Source: Planctomycetota bacterium (GTDB lineage: Bacteria; Planctomycetota; UBA1135; UBA2386). From it: a stretch of DNA of 64,000 nt. The position numbers and the translations under genes are program-made. This document shows positions 40,928 through 50,095 of the stretch, piece by piece. The notes under the pieces are model-generated. The model made no database searches. It was not told where the DNA came from and saw only the letters and a program-made list of their open reading frames with translations. The stretch lies in the NCBI GenBank assembly GCA_016716265.1, contig JADJWQ010000006.1, positions 2,631,501-2,695,500 of the forward strand. The letters are read 5' to 3'. How positions within the stretch are numbered: position 1 is the first letter of the stretch; each line of letters starts with the position of its first letter.

Positions 40928-42327
40928 CCGCCGCCGATCCCGTCCGCGTTGCAGTCCCGCGTCCCCGACACGCGCGGGTCTTCGTCGAAACCGTGCTCTA
41001 CGCCATGGCCGCCGTCGCGACAGCGACGCTCGGGGTCCTGACGATCCGCAGCATCCTCGACATCTCGTCAGCGCACACCGGCGGTGTCGCGCGGCGGACC
41101 CTCGCATCCCTGCTGCTGCTCATGACCCTGCTCCAGCTCGCACGGTGGGTCGTCATGCTGGTCCTCGCGATGTTCGAGAACGCCCTGCGGCACGTCTCCC
41201 AACCCGTCGGTGATCCGCACGGGATCCGGCGGCCGCGCGTGTCGATCCTGATGCCGGCGTTCAACGAACAGGACACGCTCGACCAGGCGTTCCGCTCGAT
41301 GCTCGCGCTGGACTACCCGGACGTCGAAGTCGTGTTCGTCGACGATGGCTCGACCGACCGGACCCTCGAGATTGCCCGAGGATATGCGGGACGCCACGGG
41401 CACGTGCGCATCGATGTGCACACGAAGCGGAACGGCGGCAAGTGGAGCGCCCTCAACCTCGCGCTGCGAAACGCGACCGGTGAGCTCGTGCTGTTCGTGG
41501 ACGCCGATTCGCACCTCCACCCGGCAGCGCTGCGCCGGCTCCACGACACCCTCGAGGCGCGCGGGGCGGGTGCCGTCGCCGGCTACGTCCGTGTGCGCAA
41601 CCGGACCAGCGTGCTGAACTGGCTGCAATCCTTGGAGTATTTGACCTGCAACGGCACGATGCGGTCCGCCCAGAGCTGGACCGGCAGCGTGCTGGTCGTC
41701 GCCGGGCCGATCGGACTCTATCGTCGGAGCGTCCTCGATCGCGTCGCCGCCGAGTTCGGAACGAAGCCTCCCTCGCCCGACGCGGGCCCCATGGAAGGTG
41801 ACACGTTCGCCGAGGACTTCGACCTGTCCCTGGCGGTGCTGTCGCTCGGGGAGAGTGTCGTCTACGAGCCGGGTGCGGTGTCTTTCACCCGGGCCCCGGT
41901 GTCGATGAGCGCGCTGCTCAACCAGCGCTATCGGTGGACGCGTGGCTCGCTGCAGGTGTTGCGCAAGTTCGCGCGGCGCGTTCTCGACTGCCCCTCGCTG
42001 CTCTCCGCCCGCGTGCTCGCATGGCTCCTCGCGTGCTACTTCCTCGACTACGTCGTGACGCCGCTGCTCGTCGTGATCGGTCTGCCTTTCATGTTGCTGC
42101 ACCTCGAGGCCGGGTGGGGCGGCGGCGCGGAGAGCGTGGCCCTGATGCTGGGTCTGCTGCTGGTGTCGGAACTCGGGCTCGCGCTCTGCTTCGCCAGCAC
42201 GCACGACGAACAACGCCGGTTGGCCGCGGTGCTGCCGCTGCGCGGTCCCTACTCCAGCCTGTTCCTGATGAGCATCTTCCCGTTCGTGCTCTGGGACGAG
42301 CTGCGCGGCCGCCCGATGCGCTGGTGA
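40924..42327 (+). CDS. Processive family 2 glycosyltransferase (Alg8/PgaC-like)
   Basis: The 467-residue protein has two N-terminal membrane helices, then the GT2 catalytic domain: VSILMPAFNEQDTL, VVFVDDGSTD, VLFVDADSHLHP (DxD-type), FAEDFDLSLAVLS (catalytic Asp) and LNQRYRWTRGSLQ (QxxRW). Three further C-terminal helices follow (about 350-450). All signatures of a processive polysaccharide synthase (cellulose, alginate or PNAG type) are intact. With the HlyD-like gene it forms an Alg44/Alg8-like pair; the sugar is unknown. No PilZ domain was seen. Confidence 0.9.
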   Translation: MTAADPVRVAVPRPRHARVFVETVLYAMAAVATATLGVLTIRSILDISSAHTGGVARRTLASLLLLMTLLQLARWVVMLVLAMFENALRHVSQPVGDPHGIRRPRVSILMPAFNEQDTLDQAFRSMLALDYPDVEVVFVDDGSTDRTLEIARGYAGRHGHVRIDVHTKRNGGKWSALNLALRNATGELVLFVDADSHLHPAALRRLHDTLEARGAGAVAGYVRVRNRTSVLNWLQSLEYLTCNGTMRSAQSWTGSVLVVAGPIGLYRRSVLDRVAAEFGTKPPSPDAGPMEGDTFAEDFDLSLAVLSLGESVVYEPGAVSFTRAPVSMSALLNQRYRWTRGSLQVLRKFARRVLDCPSLLSARVLAWLLACYFLDYVVTPLLVVIGLPFMLLHLEAGWGGGAESVALMLGLLLVSELGLALCFASTHDEQRRLAAVLPLRGPYSSLFLMSIFPFVLWDELRGRPMRW

Positions 42328-42384
42328 CGCACCGCGCATTCCCCGTCAGGCCGGGTGTCCGGCCGGGGGTCGATCCGCGTTCCG

Positions 42385-42790
42385 TCAGCGGTCGACGCGC
42401 GCCCGCAGCCCGAGCTGCTCGCCGCCACGGTGCACCTCGACAACCAGCCCGTCGCCGTCCTGCGTGCGACCGATCGCCTCGCGGACGGCGTCCTGGACCA
42501 GTTGGTCTTCGAACGCCGAGTCCCGATCGGCGCCGTCTTGCGCTTCGCCTCGGGCCGGCATCGCCGGGACTGGGGACACGCCGGATCGCCCGATGCCGCT
42601 ATCGATTCGACTTCAGCCGCTCGTGCCGCTCGGAGAGGTTGCTCTCGAGGTCCCGCCTGTATTGCTCCTTGGTGACTCCATCCACACCCACGGCACCGTC
42701 CTTCGGGTTCGCTTCGCGCTCTGTCCACTACCTTCGACAATTGCGGTGACATGCTGCACGACATCGATGCGTCGGACACGGATCCCTCCT
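42385..42790 (-). pseudogene. Group II intron reverse transcriptase, N-terminal remnant
   Basis: A GTG start at 42779 with AGGAGG upstream (42784-42790) begins a segment ending SPQLSKVVDRAR. A one-base shift gives ANPKDGAVGVDGVTKEQYRRDLE and LSERHERLKSNR, the RT-0/RT-1 region of group II intron RTs, which ends at an in-frame TAG (42599-42601). Beyond it RHRAIRRV and then, in another frame, FEDQLVQDAVREAIGR continue the RT pattern. There are at least two shifts and a stop, so it is clearly dead. No maturase part is nearby in this orientation. Confidence 0.65.
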
Positions 42791-43422
42791 GAAGTTCATA
42801 TCAACACGGGCTGCTCTTGCTCGCGCGGGTCGGGCGCTACCCGTTCCCCGACGTCGTCGCTCCTGTGCGGCCCTCCGACTCCCTCGTCCTCGTCAGCCGG
42901 CGCGGTGGGCTGACCTCGCGGCCAGGGTGCAGCCAGTGGGGCAGCCGGCGTCGGGTGTGGTAGTCCGGCCCCACCTGGACGTCCACGCTCGAAGCTGCGC
43001 GCCACGAACTCAAGCCGCGTGTCTGTCGCGTCGCCGCGATCGAGGCTCCCCGTGCTCTGACTCCTCACGAGTGGGCCGATGTCCTCGCAACGAGCGCAAC
43101 GCCGCGTCGCGGTTGGCGCCCGCGCGGCTGCGCGGAGCGCCAGACCGCACCCGCGATCATGCCGAAGCTGCTGCAGGCGGAACGGGTCGCCAACAAGGCC
43201 GGCATAGCGGCGGCACGGACTCGGGCGAGCGCCACGCCGGCGAGTTCAGCCGACGTCACCTGCGATCCGGAGCGGCTCCGCGCATGCGATGCAGGACCCC
43301 CGTGGAACTCCGGCCGCTCGCGCAGCGCCTGGAGGGCGGGCGAGCGGGCCAGCGCGTCGACCACGCAGAGATCCCGCAGACCGCTTTCCTCGGTGTGCTA
43401 TCTGCCGCCGACGATGCCTGAT
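42791..43422. other. Gene-poor stretch
   Basis: This covers about 630 bp between the RT remnant and the toxin gene. ORFs up to 99 codons exist on both strands but none shows family motifs. I see nothing I can name. Confidence 0.5.
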
Positions 43423-43772
43423 TCAGTCGACCACGAGGAACGCAGTTTCCCGGTCGGCCACGAACTCCTCGAGACGGGACCGGACGTCGCGCAGCAGCGC
43501 CTCGATCGCTGCCGTCGGGCAGTTCCCGCGCGCGATCCACACGACCTTCGGGGGGTGTCCGAACGCGGTGCTCCGGTGAAGGAAGTCGACGTCCTTGATG
43601 ACAATCGTATAGCGGTGACGATCGTATAGCCGCCGCTCTTGGCGTGCTCCCATATCGAGGTGTCGCTGGACCGGTCCATCCCCAGCAGAGCGACGTGGCT
43701 CGAATCCGGAAAGACATCCGCCAGCGCGGCGACCAGCCGGCGGGAGAGGTTCTGGTCGAACAGGAGCTTCAC
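43423..43772 (-). pseudogene. DUF5615-type PIN-like toxin, disrupted by a 17-bp tandem duplication
   Basis: The N-terminus MKLLFDQNLSRRLVAALAD and SIWEHAKSGGYTIV are typical DUF5615 (Mut7-C/PIN-like). The C-terminus IVIKDVDFLHRSTAFG through VVWIARGNC and FVADRETAFLVVD (stop at 43423) is in another frame. The shift is caused by an imperfect 17-bp tandem duplication, 43597-43613 and 43614-43630 (both end CGTATAGC). Removing one copy restores one frame. It overlaps the antitoxin stop by 4 bp. Confidence 0.75.
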
Positions 43773-43993
43773 GCCGGCAGCCTCGCCAGGCGGCGCTCAC
43801 GATCCGCGGCGAACTTGAGGCAAGCCAGGATGTCCTCCTCGGTCAGCTCCGGGAAGTCGGCCAGGATCTCCTGGTGGGTCATGCCGGAGGCGAGGTAGTC
43901 GAGCACATCGACCACGGCGATGCGCATGCCGCGAACGCAGGGCTTCCCCCCGCGCTTGTCCGGCTCGACAGTGATGCGCTCGACGATGTCCAT
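43769..43993 (-). CDS. DUF433 antitoxin
   Basis: The 74-residue protein has the DUF433 hallmarks ITVEPDKRGGKPCVRGMRIAV and a C-terminal MTHQEILADFPELTEEDILACL helix-turn-helix, with the typical length. It is paired with the DUF5615 gene by ATGA overlap, the usual order antitoxin-toxin. It appears intact. Confidence 0.88.
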   Translation of the reverse strand: MDIVERITVEPDKRGGKPCVRGMRIAVVDVLDYLASGMTHQEILADFPELTEEDILACLKFAADRERRLARLPA

Positions 43994-44042
43994 TGGTGGA
44001 TCTCAGGTGAGGAGGAAGAAGAAGGTTGTTCGACGCCCCCCA

Positions 44043-44052
44043 CCTTAGACCC
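44043..44052. repeat. 10-bp target site duplication, left copy of the IS4-family element
   Basis: CCTTAGACCC immediately abuts the inverted repeat at 44053. It is identical to the copy at 47294-47303. Confidence 0.85.
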
Positions 44053-44060
44053 CAATGCCA

Positions 44061-44255
44061 TTAAGCTCCACGTCGCCCTTTGGGGCCCCAACGCGGGCCA
44101 GGCTTGAAAGAACGTCTTGGGCACGAACGTCTGGGACGCCGCTTGTCACGGGTTCTGGCGATACGCTCCAGTAGCTGGGGAAGGTACTGGACCGCCCGCT
44201 CTGGGTCATCGAGACAGAGCCGTGTCAGATATGCGGCGAGCGCAAGTACAACCCC
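44061..44255 (-). pseudogene. IS4 transposase C-terminal fragment
   Basis: The residues LCLDDPERAVQYLPQLLERI and KPGPRWGPKGRRGA are the usual IS4 transposase ending (basic tail RPKWGP-type). The rest of the gene lies beyond the IS1380 insertion at 45716-47109. Confidence 0.7.
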
Positions 44256-44257
44256 AA

Positions 44258-45715
44258 CGTTGCAAAACCCGCGCGCGAGGCGGGCTGACGCGTTAGGCCG
44301 CTTGATTCTGCCAAGGAGCGAGCAGGCGCTGGAAGTCGGCGGCAAGCGCATCGTCGGTCGACATCGTCAAGGTCAGCCGTCCTTGCGGCCGAGTCAGTCG
44401 TCCTGCGCGCTGAATGACAGCCCTGCGCAAGGTGTCGAGGCGCTCGAGCACCCATAGGCAGGGACGAGTACGTCCCGTCTTTCGGCTCGGCGGGGTCGCC
44501 CGCATCTGCATCTCGCGGCCGAGCGTGTGGGCCAGGACGCACGCGAGCATGTAGACGCGGTTTCCGATCTCGCGGCGAGTCGGGATGTAGTCCAGCGAGC
44601 CGTGGGACTTCAGCTCGGCGAAGATCCCCTCCTGCGAACCTCGACCGTTGTGGAAGTGAAGCACGGTGCCCGGAGTGCCGCGCTTGTTCGTCATTACCAC
44701 CTTGTACTCGTTATGTCGCTCGATCGGCTCGAAGAGGTCCAGCTGAATCGGGCCCTTCCGGGGAGTCTTGACCCGACGTCGGTAGACGAGGCACCGCATG
44801 CCGCGACTCCACTTCTGCGGCTTCCAGTCGCACTCGAACCAAGCCCACTCTTCGTCGATGCTCCGCCAGCGCGCTCGCTGCTGGATCAGCGACTTCAGCT
44901 CTGGGAAGCGCTCAAACGGCACGCTGACTGAAAACTCGATGCCCTCGTCGCGCAGCCACGCGCACGTCGCCTCGCTGAAGTGGGCGCCGTCGAGCCGCGC
45001 CTCCAATCGGCCGCGAAAGCCTCGCGCGAGGAGCGTCGCGAAACACGACCGAATGAAGTCCAGCGCCCCGTTGGAGTCGTGGACGTTCCCAGCACGATGC
45101 AACACATCGAAGACCGCCCGTCTGTGCGATGGTCGCAAATAGCGGATAGTAGCTGCGCTGCCCCTTCTTCTTGTTGTAGCCGACTGCAGTGCCCTGTGTT
45201 CGACGGCTCTTGGTGCTGATGACAGAGCCGTCGAAGTCCATGGTGATGCGGGATGAACAGGAATCGAGTATTCTGTCGATGACCAAGTTCCTTTGGAGCG
45301 TGCGAAGGCCCTCGACCACCCGTTCGTCCATCTGGACGAGTCGACGCGATAGCGTGGAGACGTCAGGGATGCGTTCGAGTCCGAGGAAACGCTTGAGAAG
45401 TGGGTCACCCCGGTAGTAGTCGATATCACGAAGGCGTCGCCAACCCAGAAACGAGTGCGTTACCAGGATCAGAAGAAAGGTGCTGGCCGAGTAGCTCGCT
45501 GACTTCGACAGATGCCGGACACACTCTTGGAGACGAGCCCGCAGCCCCATGCCGTTGACGAGAGCCTGCAGTATGACCAAGGCCGGAGAACGACGTCAGT
45601 GCTGATCCTCAAAGCGGATCTCCGGGATCCCGACACTTGACTTCCGGACTTCTTGGCGTGACAATCGCACTGGAGCCTGCTCCGTGTTGTTCGTTGTTGT
45701 GGTAACTTCGCAACG
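44258..45715 (-). mobile_element. IS1380-family element nested in the IS4 element
   Basis: The boundaries are my estimate. CGTTGCAAA at 44258-44266 and the inverted TTCGCAACG at 45707-45715 share CGTTGC(A/G)AA at the two ends. IS4 transposase sequence lies on both sides. A target duplication was not resolved. Confidence 0.6.
44293..45670 (-). pseudogene. IS1380-family transposase, frameshifted
   Basis: N-terminal part: a start near 45670 gives SVGIPEIRFEDQH, an interruption, then ALVNGMGLRARLQECVRHL, GWRRLRDIDYYRGDPLLKRF, ERIPDVSTLSRRLVQMDE and ITMDFDGSVISTKSRRTQG (DDE-type catalytic start). A one-base shift near 45118 leads to FDVLHRAGNVHDSNGALDFI, RARLDGAHFSEAT-type and EGIFAELKSHGSLDYIPTRR, the catalytic E region, ending LLAPWQNQAA. 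Domain order and motifs fit the IS1380 family. At least two frame disruptions make it inactive. Confidence 0.8.
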
Positions 45716-47109
45716 GCACGGATGTCAGGCTCTTTCACTTGCACGAGATAAGTGTTGCTGCGGATCACCAGCGGTGAGCTCCGTCCGCAGGCCATCACCC
45801 CAATCGAATCGATCGCTCGCTTTGGCGAAAAATTGAATGGCCTCTCGGAGGAGGCGGTTCTATTGCAACGAAGGGGTACAGAGCTCTTGATCGACAGGTC
45901 GTCGTGTCTCGCGCCCACGTATCGGGCTGCTTCCGCGAGCAGGAAGCGAGCGATGACGACGTAGATGGCTTGCGCGAGGATCTCCTGGCGGACGCCGAGT
46001 GCGGACTTTGCGTGGAACTGACGCTGGTCGAAGTAGACGGACTTCTCCAACTTGAAGAACTCCTCGGCTTGCCAGCGGAGCCGGTACAGCTCAGCGATCT
46101 GGGCGCGGCTGAAGTGCGCCCGCCGCAGCGACGTGAGGTAGAACGACTTCTCTCCGTGGCTGTTGACCAGCTTGACAGCACGGAGTTCGATCGGCTCAGC
46201 GCCGCAGCGCCGGTCGCTCGCCGGCGGGATCACAACGCGGTAGTCGTCTCGGCCACTCGCTCGGAAGTCAGCAATCGCGTCGAAGGTCTGTTCCGCCGGG
46301 ATACGGACCAGGAAGTCGAGACCGCTGTCGCTCAGGAGACGGATCATCTCGTGCGATGGGTAGCCGCGGTCGAGTACGAGCAGATCACCAGGCTGGAGAA
46401 CTTCCAGGTGATCGACGAGTAGCTGTCGCTCGTCCACGCCGTATCGGTCAACCACAACATCAGCCGGCATCTTGGTGATGACGTTGACGAGTGCGCTCAC
46501 GGTGGCTTGCGGGACGTGGCCGCCGGTGGGCTTGCCGAATGCGGCGTTGAGCTCGTCGCTGCGTTGCAGGTTGACCTTGCAGCCGTCTACAGCGAACACT
46601 CGGCGGCCGTTCCACCGCGTTGCGCCTGGGAATCTGAACTCTGCCTTCGCGGCGACGCCATGAAGGACGCGCCTCAGCAGCTCGGCGGGCAGCTTCCCAC
46701 GCGCTTGGCAGAACGCGGCTGCGGTGACAGGCTGCTCTGTCGGCAGCTCGAGGCCCTGAGACGCACATTCGTCCCAGAACGCGTCGAGAAGGTGGCGGTA
46801 GCCGCGGCGATTGCCGTCACCGACCATGTAAAGGAGCAGCGTCGTGAGGAGCGCTGGCTTCAGCGGCCCGGTCCGCGTGAAGTCACGCGAACGATGCCGA
46901 AGCGTGGGGTCGCCGACGCTTGCAAGAATCTCCGCCAGGACGCCGAAAACGGCTGCGGTACGCGAACTTTGGCCTTGAATTTGGCCGTCGATTTCTGTGC
47001 CATTCACGTGGATTCCCTTGCGGAATTCAGTGGGTTGCGCTGTTTCGTTCGGATCGTTCACTACCCGAACAACAATAGCGCACCCACTTTTCCTAATCCA
47101 CTGCGTCAA
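45716..47109 (-). pseudogene. IS4-family transposase, 5' part interrupted by IS1380
   Basis: The N-terminus has the IS4 layout (RDFTRTGPLKPALLTTLLLYM, then VTAAAFCQARGKLPAELLRRV). Catalytic motifs are RVFAVDGCKVNLQRSDELNAAFG (first Asp), GDLLVLDRGYPSHEM (second Asp) and YRLRWQAEEFFKLEKS (YREK-type Glu). After DLSIKSS the frame is lost; another frame reads RLLREAIQFFAKASDRFDWG, so there is also a small frameshift. The 3' remainder is at 44061-44255. Confidence 0.85.
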
Positions 47110-47293
47110 CCGTGCACATCAGCCTTGTGGCGTGGATGGTCCAATGTGGGTCACGAGCGCGACGCTGTCAGAGCGCGTAAATAGCTCGCTACGCGACCCT
47201 TCGCAGCAGCCTCCATTCGCGACTCTGTCACGTTGCGCGGGCTGAACGCAATCCTGCCCGGGTCACGAGCTACATGGCGGCTTAACGGCATTG

Positions 47294-47303
47294 CCTTAGA
47301 CCC
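47294..47303. repeat. 10-bp target site duplication, right copy
   Basis: CCTTAGACCC, identical to the copy at 44043-44052. It marks the insertion point of the IS4 element. Confidence 0.85.
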
Positions 47304-47308
47304 CCGTT

Positions 47309-47342
47309 CAAACCGTGCATTCGGATTTCCCACACACGGCTT
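47309..47342 (-). ncRNA. Group II intron domain V
   Basis: The minus strand reads AAGCCGTGTGTGGGAAATCC then GAATGCACGGTTTG. This is the conserved catalytic hairpin of bacterial group II introns, with the AGC triad, a GAAA-type loop and the GGTTTGA(n)CGGGGG continuation toward domain VI. It lies 160 bp after the maturase stop, the usual place. The IS4 insertion cuts the intron just beyond it. Confidence 0.75.
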
Positions 47343-47503
47343 ACCGATGGCCTCTTGGCTGAGCGGCATTACGTAGACTCCCGGTAGCGGACGGCGCCTC
47401 GCAGGCGGTGCAGCCCGAAGGAATGGAAGTACGCGCGATCCCAGCGTTCGGCCTCGCCCGCGCGCAGGTGACGACCCTTGCGCTGCACCCGCAGCGCGTT
47501 GAG

Positions 47504-47878
47504 TCACCGCCACACGTAGGTGTCGGCCCGATTGAAACGCTTCTCCGCGTTCCCCGTGCGGAAGTAGTTGCCCCAGCCGATCAGCACCTTGTTGAGGTCG
47601 GCGATCACCTCGCGGAGATCCGCGTGGCACCGCCCCCTCGGCGTCAGCTCCCTCACCTTCTGCCGAAGCCTATGCATCGAGCGCGCGCTCGGCCAACGAT
47701 GCCGGAAGTACAAGCGGCGCCGCTCGCGCTCCCAGATCGGACTGCTCATGCGCTTGTGCAGGTGGCAGCCGAGGAAGTCGAAGCCCTCTTTGCCGTCGTA
47801 TAGATCCACTCGCCGCGTCTTCTCGGGGTGTAGCTCGAGACCCAGCCGTTCCAGGATCACCGGGTGTGGATCCTGCAT
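47504..47878 (-). pseudogene. Group II intron reverse transcriptase/maturase, C-terminal remnant
   Basis: The 124 codons read LGLELHPEKTRRVDLYDGKEGFDFLGCHLHKRM by position, then the maturase (GIIM) region IADLNKVLIGWGNYFRTGNAEKRFNRADTYVWR ending at TGA 47504. This is the intact end of an intron-encoded protein; the RT domain proper (YADD box) is missing. Directly upstream lies the ISKra4 transposase gene, whose insertion may have removed the rest. Confidence 0.8.
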
Positions 47879-47896
47879 TGAGTGAGTTAGCTCGTT

Positions 47897-49354
47897 TCAT
47901 GCCACGAGCGCGCGGACGGGAGTTCTCTGGGTAGCCAGGAGCCGCGTCATGGCGGCGTCCCACTGATCGCTGAGCGCGAGCGCGCGGAGCTTGATGACGT
48001 GGTCGCCGGTATCCTGCTTCCATCGTGATCCGGCGCGCTTCAGGCGCGCGCCGATGAGGCTCTTGCAGGTGGCCTCGACGATTCCACTACCGATCGGCAG
48101 CCCTTTCGCGCGGGCACCGGCGTAGTTCATGCGGTGCGCGTGATTCGTGAGGTAGGTGATGGCGTCATGGACGAGGCCGTCCGTGACCACGTCGTCGTCG
48201 ACCGGCTCGCACCAGGACGCTTCGAGCTCGGCGAGAATCTGCATGGCGGCGTCCTTCCTGAGCTCGAGGAGTCGGCGCCAGCCCGCGACGACAGCCTTGC
48301 CTCCGGAATCGTGAATCGCCTCGGCTGCCGCAGACAGCTTCTCGAGGACGTGCCAGAAGTCGATCATCAGATGACGCGGTCCGAAGAGGTTCTCGGGGAA
48401 GCTCGACTTGAGCAGGTTCCACATCTCGTGCGCCCCATCAGCGAGTAGCTGAACTCGCAGCGCGGGCTGCCTCTCGCGCAGCCGGTACACCACGTTCGCC
48501 ATGGCGTTGCACACGTCCTGCGGGTCGATGCAGGGAATCTGTCCGAAGCGCATCGAGTACAGCGCTCGCCCATCGCCATCGTGCAGCGTGACGGTGCCGC
48601 AGTACGCCATGTGGAGGACGCGCTTGATCCTCGGCGCGTTCTTCCTAGGCCGACCGGGCGGCTGCGGGATGGGTTCCTCCATCGGCACACTCGCCCGGTC
48701 CAGCGAGACCGAGATCGCGCGGGCCTCAGCGGGGATCTCGAGACTGCGCACGATGGCGTCCTCGATGTTGACCTGGTGCCGGAGGTACAGGGCTCCGACC
48801 TCGTGCGGCACGCGCTCGAAGCTCGCGCGAGAGTACGGAAGCCGGCCGCTCTCCTTGCCGGTCTGCTCACCGTCCCGCGATGGTGCCTTCTGCAGATCAT
48901 GAGCCATCGCCCGGGCCGTCTGCGGTAGCCAACCGTCGCCGATGGCCCCAGCACGCAGGCTGATCGCGTCCACGGTCGGTGCGTTGCCCGCGCCGAGCGG
49001 GCGGTACAGCGCACGCGGGACTTCGATGGCCCCCGCGAGCGATCTGTACCTGCCGTTGCCGTACCCGACCCGCGTGTGCACCTCGCCGTCGATCTCGACC
49101 CGCGGCGCGTCCACCTCCAGCGCGCTCAGCATGACCGCGTGCGCGTCCCGCTCCACCGCCGCGGTCAACTCCGCGACCATGATCTCCGCGACCGCGTAGT
49201 CCACCGCCTCACGGCTTGCCGCGCCACTCGCGGCACGCGCTGCGACCGCCGCGCACAGCGCCTCGATCGAACTCACCATGCGCTTGCACGCAGCCGGCAC
49301 CGCGATGACGATCAGGTCTTCGACGGCGCCCCTCCCAGGACGCTTGGTTTGCAT
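47897..49354 (-). CDS. ISKra4-family transposase
   Basis: The 485-residue protein appears intact. Visible features are YGNGRYRSLAGAIEVPRALY, ISVSLDRASVPMEEP (first catalytic Asp), VQLLADGAHEMWNLL with LMIDFWHVLEKL (second Asp and conserved WHVLEK), and GLPIGSGIVEATCKSLIGARLKRAGSRW (catalytic Glu region). These are ISKra4 signatures. The ends of the element were not resolved. It lies between an intron maturase fragment and a short spacer. Confidence 0.85.
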   Translation of the reverse strand: MQTKRPGRGAVEDLIVIAVPAACKRMVSSIEALCAAVAARAASGAASREAVDYAVAEIMVAELTAAVERDAHAVMLSALEVDAPRVEIDGEVHTRVGYGNGRYRSLAGAIEVPRALYRPLGAGNAPTVDAISLRAGAIGDGWLPQTARAMAHDLQKAPSRDGEQTGKESGRLPYSRASFERVPHEVGALYLRHQVNIEDAIVRSLEIPAEARAISVSLDRASVPMEEPIPQPPGRPRKNAPRIKRVLHMAYCGTVTLHDGDGRALYSMRFGQIPCIDPQDVCNAMANVVYRLRERQPALRVQLLADGAHEMWNLLKSSFPENLFGPRHLMIDFWHVLEKLSAAAEAIHDSGGKAVVAGWRRLLELRKDAAMQILAELEASWCEPVDDDVVTDGLVHDAITYLTNHAHRMNYAGARAKGLPIGSGIVEATCKSLIGARLKRAGSRWKQDTGDHVIKLRALALSDQWDAAMTRLLATQRTPVRALVA

Positions 49355-49462
49355 CCTGCATCCGATAGGGAGGGCGTCGTCTCGTACAAGTTCTTTTTAA
49401 ACAAGATCTTGCACCCGCTCGCAGCTCACGCCCCACCGCTTGGCGTCAGCACCGCTCCTGAC

Positions 49463-49603
49463 TCAATCCGAGAGCCACACCCCCACGCGGTGGCCGTCCC
49501 TGGTCTCGATCCGGCAGCGGTCGTTGATGGCAACGACCCCCTCCGCCAAGCCCGACATCTCCTCCGCGGAGAAGAGCGCGACCTGCCCCGTCGTGGAAGC
49601 CAT
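49463..49603 (-). CDS. Small hypothetical ORF
   Basis: The 46 codons run from MASTTGQVALFSAEEM to TRDGHRVGVWLSD. No family was recognised and it may be a fragment. From 49604 to 50095 I see no further gene. Confidence 0.3.
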   Translation of the reverse strand: MASTTGQVALFSAEEMSGLAEGVVAINDRCRIETRDGHRVGVWLSD

Positions 49604-50095
49604 GCCACATCCTCGTCTGCCCGCCCAGAAAACCGGACAGGATTGGGTTCGCCCCCATCCGCGCGCCTCCACCCGCGACCGCGCCTCCACGGCACCGACC
49701 CTCGGATCGCCACGACTCGCGACCTTAAAACGACTTACGGCTCTGCCGACAACGTCGTCAACCGGCTGCTGACGGTCATCCCACGACCGGGTAGGTCAGG
49801 AGGTCTGGATTCCGAGCTTCGTCCACCGCGAGCCACAGGATGTTCCGCGAGTGGTTCGAGATCGAGCACCTCAGCGTCGTAGTGGACCTGGGCGACGGAG
49901 TGATCCAGGTGGGGCCGATCTGAGGCATGGGCCTCGTGGGCACGACACCGACTCGCGGCCGAAGGACCGGGGCAGGTCGTGCCGTGCCCCCGCGCATGCG
50001 ACGCGCACGACGGAGACGGGCGGCGGCCGGCGACCAGCGTGCGGCCAGCGGCGGGCGGTGTCGTTGAGGACGGGCTCCTGGCTACGATTCCGGCC

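Larger units (their letters stand above)
44053..47293 (-). mobile_element. IS4-family insertion sequence carrying a nested IS1380-family element
   Basis: The outer ends are inverted repeats CAATGCCATTAAG (44053-44065) and CTTAACGGCATTG (47281-47293), one mismatch in 13, flanked by the 10-bp duplication CCTTAGACCC. IS4 elements typically duplicate 10-13 bp. The interior holds an IS4-like transposase gene split by an IS1380-like element at about 44258-45715. The total of 3241 bp minus about 1458 bp leaves a normal IS4 size. Confidence 0.82.

Noticed and set aside
45469..45715. Readthrough C-terminus of the IS4 transposase frame
   Set aside because: These residues come from the IS1380 end and a lost frame; the true C-terminus lies at 44061-44255.
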